A stretch of 64,000 nucleotides of DNA from assembly GCF_038502225.1 (NCBI RefSeq), contig NC_091369.1, positions 14,635,693 to 14,699,692 on the forward strand, in the 5' to 3' direction. Every line of letters starts with the position of its first letter. Position 1 is the stretch's first letter. Below the pieces are notes generated by a model that saw only the letters and a program-made list of their open reading frames with translations, was not told the origin of the DNA and did not search any database. This DNA comes from Cherax quadricarinatus (taxonomy: Eukaryota; Arthropoda; Malacostraca; Decapoda; Parastacidae). The position numbers were made by a program, and so were the translations under genes. This document shows positions 37,960 to 49,588 of the stretch, one piece after another.

Positions 37960-39530
37960 AAGGGGAATAAGTCTGTTGAGTATACCTGGTGAAGTGTATA
38001 GCAGAGTTATTATTGAAAGAATTAAGGGCAAGACGGAGAGTAGGGTAGCAGGTAAACAAAAAGGCTTTAGGAAGGGTAGGGGATGTGTAGACCAAGTGTT
38101 TATAGTGAAACCGAAACGTCGTCGTAAGCTTCTCTCTTTTATGTGCGGGTTATTTGTGTATCGTTCCAGTCACGGTATTGTGCCTTTTTTTGTTATTTGT
38201 TAAACATGTAGGTGAACAGTATTTAGATAAAGAGGTGTTTGTAGCATTTATGGGTTTGGAAAAGGCTTACGACAGGGTGGATAGGGGAGGCAATGTGGCA
38301 GATGTTGCAAATGTATGGAATAGGAGTAAGGTTATTGAAAGCAGTGAAAAGTTTTTACGAGGGTAGTGAGGCTCAGTTTAGAGTATGTAGGAGAAAGGGA
38401 GATTATTTCCCAATAAAAGTAGGCCTTAGACAAGGATCTGTGATGTCACCATGGTTGTTCAATATATTTGTAGATATGGTTGTAAGAGAAGTGAATGCTC
38501 AGGTGTTGACAAGATGTGTGGGGTTTAAAGATTAAGAATATAACACAAAGTATGAGTTATCACAGTTGCTCTTTGCTGATGACGTTGTGCTTTTGAGAGA
38601 TTTTGAAGAGAGATTGCAAGGGTTGGTGGATGAGTTTGGCAGGGTATGTAAAAGAAGAAAATTGAAAGTGAATATAGAAAAGAGTAAGCTGATGAAGATA
38701 AAAATAGGTAACGAAAGATTAGATATCAGGTTGGAGGGAGAGAGTATGGAGGCGGTGAATGTATTCAGAAATTTAGGAGTGGACGTGTCAGCAGATGGGT
38801 ATATGAAAGATAAGGGGAAAAGGTAAGTGGTGCACTGAAGAGTCTGTGGAAAGAAAGAACTTTATTCATGGAAGCAAAGAGGGGAATGTATGAGAGTGTA
38901 GTTATACCAATGCTCTTATATGAGTGTGAAGCATGGGTGGTGAATGTTGCAACAATGGGAAGGCTGGAGGCAGTGGACATGTCGTGTCTGAGGGCAATGT
39001 GTGGTGTGAATTTAATGCAGAGATTTAGTAGTTTGGAAATTAGGAGGAGGTGCGGGATTACCAAAACTATTATCCAGAGGACTGAGGAGGGGATGTTGAG
39101 GTGATTCGGACATGTAGAGAGGATGGAACGAAATAGAATGACTTCGAGAGTGTATAATTCTGTAGTGGAGGGTAGGTGGGGTAGGGGTCAGCCTAGGAAA
39201 GTTTGGGGGGAAGACAGAGGAGGTTTTGAGTGCGAAGGGCTTGGACTTCCAGCAAGCATGCGTGAACGTGTTAGGAGCGATTGGAGACAAATGCTTTTCA
39301 AGACTTGCCGTGCTGTTGGAGTGTGAGCAGGGTAATATTTATGAAGGCTGGACTCGAGTCCTGAGATTGGAAGTACAGTGTCTGCACTCTGAAGAAGGAG
39401 TGTTAATGTTGCAGTTTTATAACTGTAGTGTTTGCGCGCCTCTGGCAAGACGGTGATGGAGTAACTAATGGTGAAGGCTTTTCTTTTTCGTGCCACCCTG
39501 CCTTGGTGGAAAACGGCCTAAATAAAAAAC
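37960..39530 (+). pseudogene. RTE-like element, 5'-truncated copy B with a nested insert
   Basis: Frames in order: SIPGEVYSRVIIERIKGK (37976), [insert], AFMGLEKAYDRVDRG (38240), VCRRKGDYFPIKVGLRQGSV...MSPWLFNIFVD (38385), LLFADDVVLLRDF (38566), VFRNLGVDVSADGYMKD (38760), LLYECEAWVVN (38910), then GVNLMQRFSSLEIRRRCG (39000) and EGMLR. The endonuclease is missing. Several frameshifts and an in-frame stop (GFKD, 38535) inactivate it. The 3' UTR ends CACCCTGCCTTGGTGG with A-rich ends near 39530. Confidence 0.85.
38107..38204 (+). mobile_element. Insertion of about 95 bp inside RTE copy B
   Basis: Copy A reads GTGAAACATATAAGTGAACA here. Copy B has GTGAAAC, then about 95 extra bases (CGAAACGTCGTCGTAAGC, TTTTATGTGCGGGTTATTTG, TCCAGTCACGGTATTGTGCC), then AAACATGTAGGTGAACA. 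AAAC on both sides could be a 4-bp target duplication. A fragment of the insert recurs near 17796. Confidence 0.75.
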
Positions 39531-39539
39531 GGCCTAAAA

Positions 39540-39773
39540 AAATAACACATCGGCAGGTTCCCACCAAGGCAGGGTGGCCCGTAAAAGAAAAACTTTAATC
39601 ACCATTTACTCCATCACTGTCTTGTCAGAGGGTTGCTCACACTGCAGTTATAAAACTGCATCATTAACCCGTCCGTCAGAGAGCAGACACTGTACTTTCC
39701 ATCGCCAGGACTCAAGTCCGTCATGCCGGTTTCCCTGAATTCCTTCATAAATGCTCACACTCCAACAGCATGT

Positions 39774-39776
<3 letters not shown>
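39540..39776 (-). pseudogene. RTE-like element, 3' UTR only (copy C), tail to tail with copy B
   Basis: GGTTCCCACCAAGGCAGGGT, CTCCATCACTGTCTTG, CCAGGACTCAAGTCCG and CACTCCAACAGCATGTCAAG match the 3' UTR of copy A on the same strand (23545-23780). It is cut on its 5' side by (GT)n(TA)n. Confidence 0.85.
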
Positions 39777-40041
<265 letters not shown>

Positions 40042-40059
40042 ATACACATGCTTCTACAG

Positions 40060-40837
40060 CTGTCTACCGCCAACGCTGGGGTGACTCAAAGAAAAAACTT
40101 TAACCATCAATTATTCAATCGCTATCTTTACAGAAGAGTATTGACTTTAAAATTCGGATTAGCCTTGGACTGCAACACTCCCAGCCATCCTTCAGAATGA
40201 AGGCAGTGCCATTCCCACCTCTAGTACTCGATTTCAATTAATCGGATTCCTTGAATACCTTCGTAAATATTTCTTTGCTTACGTTTCAACAGAATATCCA
40301 TTAAAAGCCACTGATCTCCACTCCTATCGAGCATTCTCACACAAACCTGCTGGATGCTCAAGCCCTTAAAACTCAAATCGTTCTTTACCTTCATCAGCTC
40401 CTGGAACGACACGGACCTCCCCAGACTTGTACAACCTCTTCGTCGTCCTGTCCCTCGCAATCTTTCTTCATGCCCTAACCACGTTAAGGGCATGAAGAGT
40501 GTCACCTGAATTATGCCCTTCGTAACCCCACCTTCCCTTATGGCATCGTCACTGTCTCTAAGCCCTTTATTTGATTTTGCTCTCAAGACTCATTCATCAC
40601 ACCAATATAAATGTGTTTAGTACCACAGTAATCTTGTTCATTCTCTTTTTCTTACCACCATAGATAAATTTCTTTCCACAAAATGTCTCAGCACACCACC
40701 CACCGATTTTTTCTTCTCCTGTTCCCTGGTGTAACTCGTCTTTCATAGACCCATCACCTGTTATGTTCTTTACCAAATATCTAGATACATCTACTTCATT
40801 ATTCCTTCCCTTCAAAATGATATTCAGTATTTCAACA
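40060..40837 (-). pseudogene. RTE-like element, old 3' copy D
   Basis: From the 3' side: GATTCCTTGAATACCTTC, GCTGGATGCTCAAGCCC and CAGCTCCTGGAACGACACGG match copy A 23700-23900 at lower identity. Further in, the minus frame 40597-40857 reads VSRYLVKNITGDGSMKDELH, cognate to VFRYLGVDMSADGSMKDEVN. Many indels mark it as the oldest copy in the window. Confidence 0.75.
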
Positions 40838-40925
40838 GTAAACAGGTGATACCACAATACATAAAATAAACTACAGTGAAAAAATAGCGAAATCCCAAGA
40901 GCTTTCTTGGTTTCTCACGTTATCA
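40838..40925 (+). mobile_element. Diverged single arm of the 5.8-kb palindrome family
   Basis: CAGTAAACAGGTGATACCAC, ACTACAGTGAAAAAATAGCG, AAATCCCAAGAGCTTTC and CTCACGTTATCA correspond in order to 5772-5859. Only one arm is present here. Confidence 0.7.
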
Positions 40926-41881
40926 GGGATATTAGATGATACTTTAGTGAGCCTCCCGAGAAGCTCGTCAAATATCCGAGAGGCTAGTTTAAGTTAGGTT
41001 AGGTGAGGTTTCTATATTAGGTTTGGTTCAAAAATAAAACCTTTGTGTGTGTGTATGTGTGCGTGCGTGCGCTTGCGTGCGCGCATGTGTTTAACAGAAA
41101 AAACTGAGATGCAAGGCACTTAAATTACTGATGACAATTTGTTTTTAAATTAAGAGAGGGTGTGTGTGACTGGTGGCGTGCTGCTGACTCTGGAGCACAG
41201 TCTAACTGTTTGCTCACAGCTTCGGCCATTAGCGTCAAATACCTTAGCGGGACGAGCAGCTGCGGGGATAATGGCGGCGTGGCGTCTGCGTGGAATTAGC
41301 TTCCCTTCAGGAATTTCCATGTTGTACTGGCGGATTACAGCTGGTGGTCACGTTCGTGGCTTAGGGATTCAAACGGCTTAATCTGGATCCTCGGGGATCC
41401 TTGGGAAGCAGTGATGAGCGATCCTAGCAGGCTTTGTGAGGGTGTTCAGGATGCTTCTGCTGTCGTGAGTAGCAAACCCTTTCAAATCTCTCTAAAATCG
41501 GTGTGGATTAATCTCGCTGAATCTGAGCTTCGAGAAATGGATGCTGTGGATTTGTCAGCATTTACTGATTACTCGGTTCACAGGGTCCAATAGGTCAATG
41601 ATCGCACTGACGACGCCTGCAGTAGGATTTTTAAAATCTGTTAGTAATGCTTAGGCATGTTAGTGACCTTCTTTGTAAATAATATTTTAAAATATGTAAA
41701 CCACACATAATTAATATTTTCTAATATGTAAACTCCACATAGTAATCTTTACAGATAAATAAACATTTCAATTTCATTCCATATAAAAAGCCACCAGTAA
41801 GCAGTAGCCTCTTGTCTCTCCTCAAATAACGACCAACCACAACCGTATTTTCTAATGTTAGTAAACACCGCCGTCGATAAT
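40926..41881. other. Unassigned, with a GC-richer patch
   Basis: 41160-41600 is more GC- and CpG-rich than its surroundings (GGGACGAGCAGCTGCGGGGA, ATGGCGGCGTGGCGTCTGCG) and holds two short plus frames (41160-41381, 41411-41593) without domains. It could be an exon or promoter fragment, but I cannot support a gene. Confidence 0.35.
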
Positions 41882-42287
41882 ATAGGAAGACAAGTGAGGT
41901 CACCATATAGCTCTAGTTTAACTCCCTATTGTATATAATATAGGAAGATAAGTGGGGTCACCGTATAGCTCTAGTTTAACTCCATATTGTATATAATATA
42001 GGAAGACAAGTGAGGTCACCGTATAGCTCTAGTTTAACTCCCTATTGTATATAATATAGGAAGATAAGTGGGGTCACCGTATAGCTCTAGTTTAACTCCC
42101 TATTGTATATAATATAGGAAGATAAGTGGGGTCACCGTATAGCTCTAGTTTAACTCCCTATTGTATATAATATAGGACGACAACTGGGGTCACCGTATGG
42201 CTCTAGTTTAACTCCCTATTGTATATAATATAAGAAGACAAGTGGGGTCACCGTAGAGCTCTAGTTTAACTCCCTATTGTATATAAA
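41882..42287. repeat. 58-bp tandem array, seven units
   Basis: Units start ATAGGAAGACAAGTGGGGTC at 41882, 41940, 41998, 42056, 42114, 42172 and 42230. All contain CTCTAGTTTAACTCC and TATTGTATATAAT. They differ at about one to five positions; there are no spacers. Confidence 0.97.
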
Positions 42288-42299
42288 ACTACACCGTGG

Positions 42300-42512
42300 C
42301 TGGAATAATACATTAACCAGCACTCAGCAGGCTTCGGTTGAAGACTGAGCGACTGACCCCTTGTAACTTACTTTTATCCATGCTGAGGGACTGATCACCT
42401 AATATATGCATCTCCGAGAATTCTGCATTCTCTGTATTTCAACCGAAGAAGCCTTGCCTAGAAGGCGAAAGCTCTCAATAATATAACAAAGCTGCTGCAC
42501 ATGTGTCTTATC
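42300..42512 (+). mobile_element. Penelope-type terminal module, clear copy
   Basis: CATGCTGAGGGACTGATCAC parallels AGGCTGAGGGACTGATTACC at 49197. Both are followed by a possible hammerhead-like core: here CCGAAGAAGCCTTGCCTAGA, then AGGCGAAAGCTCTCAATAAT (stem GCCTT/AAGGC, then GAAAG), then TGCTGCACATGTGTCTTA. Confidence 0.6.
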
Positions 42513-42640
42513 TAAGAACCTGTTTGCCATGGGTTCGAATCCGCTTCACGGTGACTGTGTTGTTTCTTATGTTCCACCCCATGATTGCAAACAATTCACG
42601 TGATTTGTTTGCAATCGTGTCATTACGATTTTGTGAGACA
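42513..42640 (+). mobile_element. tRNA-like SINE fragment with a short palindrome
   Basis: GCCATGGGTTCGAATCCGC (B box) is followed by GATTGCAAACAA (42583-42594) and its exact complement TTGTTTGCAATC (42605-42616), then GTGTCATTACGATTTTGTGA, a body also seen at 13345 and, inverted, at 44530. Confidence 0.55.
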
Positions 42641-42784
42641 TGATGGCGGCTTTGAGGGGCCTTGAGCTTGAGATCGCCATAGCCACGCTGGTATGAGATT
42701 TACCTGTAAAACCTGCATACATGGTCACAGTGGTGGCCCATGCTAACCTTCCTATACTGTAAAGAAATATACCATGTTGGATGA
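42641..42784. other. Unassigned spacer between SINE fragments
   Basis: Nothing recognised. Confidence 0.35.
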
Positions 42785-42900
42785 AACTAATTAGAGCCAG
42801 CTGGCCAAGAGGTTAACGCACTGGCCTGCGAGTTTTAGGACTCTCCATGGGTTAAAACCTCCACCTGCTCCTTGATTTTAATCATATTACCTCTGAGCGT
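42785..42900 (+). mobile_element. tRNA-like SINE head
   Basis: CAGCTGGCCAAGAGGTTAAC, GCACTGGCCTGCGAGTTTTA and GGACTCTCCATGGGTTAAAA: a type-II tRNA-like head with a decayed B box. Closely related to 44700-44800. Confidence 0.6.
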
Positions 42901-43174
42901 GTCATCACATTTAGAACACCCGCGTCGGGATTTTTTTTTTTTCCCTGACGATTATAATCGGAAAATTTCCCGAATGGCGCGTAAGACCGAGCCAGCGCAA
43001 GCCTCCGTCTGTATGTTACGATGGCGCAGCTGAGACCGAATGATGGGTTTCATAAAGATATTTTGGCTAAAGTTCCCTGCCTTGATTCCAATAAGGGCTC
43101 TTGATCCAGGGATCGAATCTGATCACCTCCCATTCTCCCTGCCCTGTACGATCCAACATATATAAAGTTTCGAC

Positions 43175-43178
<4 letters not shown>
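42901..43178. other. Unassigned; GGGCTCTTGATCC motif near 43094
   Basis: AAGGGCTCTTGATCCAGGG could be the start of the SINE-like family at 13655. The rest is unassigned. Confidence 0.35.

Positions 43179-43212
<34 letters not shown>
43179..43212. repeat. (TAA)n microsatellite
   Basis: About 11 units. It abuts the 3' end of RTE copy E, so it may be that copy's tail. Confidence 0.93.
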
Positions 43213-43213
<1 letters not shown>

Positions 43214-43214
43214 T

Positions 43215-43470
43215 ACTATTATTTTCTCCAACAAACCGAGGCAAGGTGAGTCAAAAAGAAGAAAAAGTTGCACCGTCACTCACTCCATTACTGACTTGCC
43301 AGAGACGCTCCGATATTACAGTTCAAAACTGAAAATATCCTCACCCCTCCATCAGAGTGCAGACTATGTTCTTCCCACCTCCAGGACTCAAGTCCGGCTA
43401 ACCAGACATGAGTCCTGTCACCTTGCTCACACTCCAACAGTACGTCAATTCATAGACACTACTTGCCTCC
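43215..43470 (-). pseudogene. RTE-like element, 3' UTR fragment (copy E)
   Basis: CGAGGCAAGGTGAGTCAAAA, CACTCCATTACTGACTTGCC, CCTCCATCAGAGTGCAGAC, CTCCAGGACTCAAGTCCGG and CACTCCAACAGTACGTCAA match copies A and C in order. A (TTA)n run follows at 43488. Confidence 0.8.
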
Positions 43471-43529
43471 ACTCCTGTCTATTCTTCTGCTTCTTCTTTA
43501 TTATTATTATTATTTCTATTATTATTTCA

Positions 43530-44200
43530 GACATTCTACAGAGGAGAAAGAGAAATGAAAGGAGGAGAAAAACAATAGAAATAATGATAGAAATAATGAG
43601 AGAGAGAGAGAAGCTAAAATAGAGGTAGGAGTTTAAAGAGAAGGAGAGTAACCGAGTAAATAGGAAACAGAGAATGATAAAGAAGACTGGAAGGAAGATG
43701 AGAGAGAAGTAGGGAAGGAAGAAGAGATGAGACAAAACTGGAGGAAGACATGGTAGAATTAAGGTAGTAGAGGAATGAGACGGAGGAGGAAGAAGAGGGA
43801 GAGAGAGAGACGGAGGGGAGGTGGAGAAACTGGTGATAGGAGGTAGGGAAATGCGAAAGAGAAAATAACTGAAGGAGGAGAGACAGATGAGAAAGATAAA
43901 GGAGAAGAATGGCAGGAGAAAATGAAAAGCAGAAGCAGGGTAAATAGAAGGGAAAAGCCAAGAAGAAAATTAAGAAAAAAATAATGAAGCTGTACACAGA
44001 AACGATGTAATAATAAAAACTTCTATACTTGCATCTCTACTTTATTATGGAAGGAAGCAAAGGAAGAAGAGGAAGAGGAAGAAGGAAAAGAAAAGTCAAA
44101 ATAAGGAAAAGAAAAAATAAACTGAAAAAGGAAAGTAAAAAAGATAAAAATATCGAGAAAAGAGGGAAGGAGGAGGTCGAGAAATTCCAGCAGTGCCTCA
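43530..44200. repeat. Long purine-rich tract on the plus strand
   Basis: About 670 bp strongly biased to A and G (GAGAAAGAGAAATGAAAGGA, GGAGGAAGAAGAGGGAGAGA) with a short AT-rich break near 43985-44040. The Leu/Ser/Phe-rich minus frames over it are by-products. It may be decayed (GA)n expansion. Confidence 0.85.
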
Positions 44201-44559
44201 ACTTCGGAAAATCTTTTTACTGTTTTATTGAGTGACTGTTTGACCTTGTCTTCGATATTTTGGGATCTACGAGACACTGGGCTTAAGATATTCTTCAACT
44301 AGGATTAATTTATCATTCTTGATTTTACCTCTGTTCTTATTACACTCTAATAAGTATTAAGAATCATTGTGAATTGGTGGAGTATTTAATTAGAAGAGAT
44401 TTAATAGTGAAGGTGTGTTTAGAAGAATTAGAACATAGTCAAGAGGATGTCATTTATATGTTAGACTCAAACACACAATGGATTAATGTTCCTCCATCAT
44501 CTGTGGCAAACCAAGGGATGACATGACTAACGAAATCGTAAGAACACGATTGCAAACAA
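44201..44559. other. Unassigned AT-rich sequence
   Basis: No gene seen. Confidence 0.35.
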
Positions 44560-44800
44560 TTTGTGGAACTGGTGGGGTTTGAACTTACAGCAAGTTATTC
44601 CTAAGACTCACAGGATAGTGCGTTAACTACTTAGCCAGAAGGCTCTACTAAGATTCATCCAACTAGATATATATTTTATGCACTAGAAATATGTACCTAG
44701 ATGGATGAATCTTTATAGAGGCAGCTGGCCGAGTGGTTAACGCACTCGCCTGTGAGCTTTATTAGGATTCACCGGTTCCGTGAATTTTCAAGAAATGATA
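44560..44800. mobile_element. Inverted pair of tRNA-like SINE heads
   Basis: The minus copy at 44560-44665 (GTGCGTTAACTACTTAGCCA, then AAGATTCATCCAACTAGA on plus) and the plus copy at 44690-44800 (TCTTTATAGAGGCAGCTGGC, CGAGTGGTTAACGCACTCGC) form imperfect arms of about 65-75 bp round a centre near 44680. Both carry the type-II tRNA-like head of the family at 42785. Confidence 0.7.
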
Positions 44801-46529
44801 TAATTGCATCATAATATTTAACTTCAATTAGCCAGTCTATGCCATTGTTTCCTGGAAAATTTCGCTCCATTACTAATGCAACGTTTCCCATTAAGCTTGT
44901 TTGGCCATTTTTGGGTGACTTCTTTTCACACTGATAAAATTCCTGCATAAAGTTGCTACGACCTGTGTTACTGCTACTGATTTGAATATCGCTTCTCGTG
45001 CTAAATTTAGTGACTAGAACTTAACTAGTGTCTGCCTATTCTTTACACGAGCTAAAGCATCCAGCTGGATTCATCGTACCAGCTGCACATGCTGCAGCAC
45101 CTCACACCTAGGTACCAGCTGAATGAGATTACCATTAGACGAACTACTTATTACACAACCTTGTTTGTTTTAATAAGATTTATGTGTGTGACTGTTTATT
45201 GGGAGATCTAAAATGAGGTAACTGATTTCACTATCATTGTACTTTAACACACTATGTGATTTACGCACTACGAATATTTTCACACTCCATGCAATTCAGA
45301 CTGAGTCTAGTCTCAGCAAACACTTTACTGCACGTCCTTCAAATGCTTCTGTAAATAATTTGTGAGTCGTTAAACTTACTTTCAACTCATTGTTATTATA
45401 ATGATTTGTACGCTGTTCAGCATGTTGAGCTCTCGAATATAGTCAGGGACTCTGACAGGCTGTTATATCCCATGAACTGCTCTGATTAACAGTGATTCTT
45501 ACTTTTATAAGTCAATCGTTGTAGTAATAAATTACTAAAATGGATAGATTACAGTTTTTTTTTCATGGAACATTATCTCCATCAAGAAAAGTTTACCCGA
45601 CTTGTATCACATTATGGCAACGAAGAATTTTGATATCAGTTCTCAGGAATATAGTTCCCTGGATATACACTGGGTGAGTCTTGTGGCATAATCATCAACG
45701 TGGTGTTTTTTTTTTTCAATCGTTTTGTGTATCTGTTTAATGTTCGTCTTTCTTGGAACTGCGACTGATGTATGTTGACTACAGTCACTCATTAATTATT
45801 CCACTAAACACATTCAACATTTACAGTCACTCCACTCTAGACAATGTTTCTGAGCTACATTGTTACTTTATAACTATGAGATTAGTGGTGACTTTGTGAT
45901 AACACGAGAGGAAAACTGGCTTCATTTCCACTGGATTTAACACATCATGTGAATTATGCAGTATAAGTATTTTCATGCTTCTTCTTCGCTATTTAGACTC
46001 ATGATTAATGTTCTTTGTTCCCTTGTTCACTTTACCGGACCTTGAACCCTTATACGCATCTCTGTAGGAAAAATACTATACTTAACAAAGGTCAAGCCAG
46101 AGCCAAATTTACTTGTCAGCTCCACACAGACAGAACTTAATTGATGAAACCCTTGGAAGAGCCGAAGTATCGTTACAAAGTTCCTCAGGGCCAACCGTAC
46201 TTTATAAAGCTCCACTGAGAACAAGATGAATAAGACACTTAAGTATAAGATCACAAGTACAACTAATGAAGCATGTATTACAGCTACGTTTTTCTAGCCA
46301 GAATCTTGTTGAAGCCAAACTGACTAGACGAAGCTCCTGATGTTTGAAACGTACACTCGGTCTCTCGTTAACTGCACCTGTATCACTTTACCCAGCATAC
46401 TGAAGATTTTCTTACCAATAAATCAAGACAACAACTCAAGATGTCAAGAGGAAAGCATTTATAGAGGTAAATAAGAACCTGAATCTCCGATATTCTACCG
46501 ACACTAGGATTCCAAGCTTCTTCATGCAG
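44801..46529. other. Unassigned sequence with weak internal duplication
   Basis: Two loosely similar segments, 45240-45300 (TTTAACACACTATGTGATTT) and 45935-45990 (TTTAACACATCATGTGAATT), suggest an old duplication. CTCCTGATGTTTGAAACGTA at 46338 may be a CGAAAC-module relic. No gene recognised. Confidence 0.4.
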
Positions 46530-46590
46530 CGCTGTATAGCCCTTGTGGCTTAGTGCTTCTTTTTGATTATAATAATAATCCAAGCTTCTC
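46530..46590 (+). mobile_element. SINE-like tail fragment
   Basis: GCGCTGTATAGCCCTTGTGG, then CTTAGTGCTTCTTTTTGATT and ATAATAATAAT: the 3' end motif of the GCTCTTGATCC family. Confidence 0.5.
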
Positions 46591-47630
46591 CCAGATATAC
46601 CAAGGCTCAGGTAAGTTGACAGGATTGTCATCTTGGTTACAGGAAGCAACGAAAAGATCCATTCCGGAGCCCTCAAAATCGGCAGCAGTTTAGTTGTGAA
46701 CCAAATAAAGCTTCCACTGCTGCTTCTAAGGAATGTGATCTCATGGATCGTGTGTTAGGCTTGGTGTTCGACACTGCTGCCTCCAATACTAATTCATCCC
46801 AGGACGGTTGCAAGAGAATACAAGCTACTATCAGCTGGGAGATTATTTGTCACCGTGTCTTCTCTCTCTGATGACTTAACGAAAAGGTATGTATCGTCCG
46901 GTGGCCCCTAATATCTCTTTATTAGTGCGATGCAAAGAGAAGTGGGGAATTATTAATGGATCTCACTGAAAACCAGCAGCTAACAATGAGGAACTCGTGA
47001 AAAAATTCTTAGTCTCCTGACATGATTCAGGATAGGAGCATTGAAGGACCAGAAGACGGTAAATTAGTCGAAAGCACACCACAGAGGTGAAGTGTGAAGA
47101 TGAGGGCAGTTGGAGCTTTCCATAAAGACAGGTGGATACAAACATTTATGCTCCAAAGCTCTTTCCTCTTGAGCTAACAGTTTCTCCCCCTCATTCTTAA
47201 TGAAATGTGTGTTGCGACATCTAAGACATATTCTCTTCTCTACACCATATACTAACATCAAACAACGATCGCATCATATACCTTTAAAAATCACTTGATC
47301 TTCGTGAAAGATCTTAAAAGCCGAATTCTAAATCGTAAGTTGGCAAACACGGCCCTAACAGTCTTTAAACGCCACCCTGGAGAGAAGATGAGGTGATAAT
47401 ATAGGCCTACACTCGTGTGACTGCAATGACGAATTCCTACCTGCAAAATGTCGAAGTGGTGGTAAATGCAATTCCTGGAAGATCCAGAAAACATACTGAA
47501 ACAAGGGAAAAGCGAAGCCTATTATAAGCTGTTGGTTTTACTATATAACGACAATTTATCATTCCACCCACAGGCTCTTGAAGTGTTTAATGTGAACGTT
47601 GTCTTTAAATAAGACAGTACTGTAAAGCAG
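46591..47630. other. Unassigned sequence
   Basis: Normal-complexity sequence with only short frames (for example minus 46963-47145 and 47064-47261). No domain or splice support. Confidence 0.4.
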
Positions 47631-47639
47631 AAATTTATT

Positions 47640-47910
47640 AAAATTCTCCAAATATATCGCTGGGTTGTTTATACTTCATTAATTCCAAAAACTGCGAGTT
47701 TTTATTTAGGACAAACGGGGAAGTCACTTGAAAACAGAGTAAAGCAGCATATATAAACAATAACAACCGACAAGAATTCAGTGCATTGTTCATTAATGTC
47801 AGGGAAAAAGGTCACTGTATAGATTATACTTGTGTAAAAGAAATGATTCCATATAATTTCGTAGTTTAGCGAAATATTGTCGAACCATCACTATATTTAA
47901 AATGTGTACT
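47640..47910 (+). pseudogene. Decayed Penelope-like GIY-YIG domain
   Basis: The plus strand, allowing frame shifts, reads GCLYFINSKNCE, then FYLGQTGKSLENRVKQHI, then QEFSALFINVREKGHCIDYT, then CVKEMIPYNFVV and IVEPSLYLKCVL. FYLGQTGKSLENRVKQH is the YIG strand and catalytic helix, and the H-x-C-I-D segment is the later His region. It differs from the 30.5-kb copy (YVGETAKNLDTRLNEH), so it is a different subfamily. Stops and shifts are present. It ends just before (TA)n at 47924. Confidence 0.7.
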
Positions 47911-47921
47911 GGCAAGTAAGG

Positions 47922-47923
<2 letters not shown>

Positions 47924-48011
<88 letters not shown>

Positions 48012-48013
48012 TA
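47924..48013. repeat. (TA)n microsatellite
   Basis: About 45 units with one AATATA shift near 48003. Confidence 0.97.
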
Positions 48014-48305
<292 letters not shown>

Positions 48306-49179
48306 TACACACTCCTACATGAGCATGCGTGCGCACACACACACTGATACCCCTCGGTGCTAGCGACCAAGCAGTACTGAGATTTGAATAATTTTTAAAG
48401 TGAACGTTAAAAAGAGTCACGGGGCTTGAAGGAACAAACCTGACTTCAAAAGAGAAGACTCTTCAGGTATGAGGCAATTCGTAAGTGAAGTGGCATGGGA
48501 AAGGAGCGAGGTAGAAAGACGACGAACGAAATTATGGAAGTAAAAACATCAATGGAAAAAAATAGAATAAGAGCTTTGAAGAAAATAATGAAGTGGTGGC
48601 AAGCCAATTTGAGAATAGGATAGTACAGAAAGACAAATATGAGCCAAAGTTGTTTTAAAGCCACTTTAGAGAGAAGAGACCTGTGAAGGGGCAGGTAATA
48701 AGGCTCTAGAAGAAATGAGTTAAACTCACTAAAATGACAAGGAATCCCAAGATAAGTTGAGTAACCAAATTAGAAATGGAGACAGGAAGTAAAAAATGAA
48801 AAGTCATCAACAAATACAAGACACCATGTACACAGTGGGGGAAGAGTTGAAGAAAGTGCTGAGTGAACTAGATACTGGAAGGCAATGGAACCAGATAACA
48901 TCACTCCATGAGTCCTCAGAGAGGAATCAGAACTGTATGAATCAATAGCCATAATCATCAACAAGTCTACATCATGGAATCTTGGTTCAGAGGACATCTA
49001 CAAGACCTTCTTCACGGCTGCTGCAACTAACCCATCCCTTTGGGAAGGACCTACTTCCACTGGGGAATCCCGCCTACCAGTGACTTTGCCCTCGTCTGCT
49101 GCCCGTCCCTATCCACTGACGGCTATATAACAGCCAGTCTTCTTGCCTTTGCTCCAGATTCTCCTCCACCACGATGCTG
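48306..49179. other. Unassigned sequence
   Basis: The plus strand at 48770-48990 (for example CCATGTACACAGTGGGGGAA) shows broken frames that could be an old mobile-element ORF; the family is not recognised. Confidence 0.35.
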
Positions 49180-49335
49180 TGAACACTAACTCCAAGGCTG
49201 AGGGACTGATTACCTCATCTTTTGTATATAGTTCTACTGTATTCTTATGTCCTAGAATCTGTATTGATAAAGCCACTGGATGGCGAAAGGTCTACAATAA
49301 AGATTTCCAGATGTTGCACATGTGTCTTAACTTTC
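49180..49335 (+). mobile_element. Penelope-type terminal module, hammerhead-like
   Basis: AAGGCTGAGGGACTGATTAC, then TATTGATAAAGCCACTGGAT, GGCGAAAGGTCTACAATAAA and TTGCACATGTGTCTTAAC. The layout GATxAAG - stem GCCA/TGGC - GAAA is that of a hammerhead core with changed core bases. The same upstream text occurs at 42370. Confidence 0.6.
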
Positions 49336-49588
49336 AAGTCTACTGAAATATGACAGCTGTCCGAGGTGTGGAAAAAAAATGTAATTCCGAGATTTTAAAA
49401 AGCAGGACAGATACCTGAAGTATACATAGAATGCCTTCCGAGAGTAAACGCCCCCGCGGCCCGGTCCATGACAAGGCCTGATCAACCAGGGTGTTACTGC
49501 CGGCTTCATGCAGGTCAGGTACTGACATCAGGTGCCTGTCCAGCTTCTTGAAAACAGCTAGGGGTCTATTGGTAATCCTTGCGTATGT

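Noticed and set aside
41160..41600. CpG-island promoter or exon
   Set aside because: GC-richer than its flanks, but short, with no initiator, splice sites or recognisable protein; left as unassigned.
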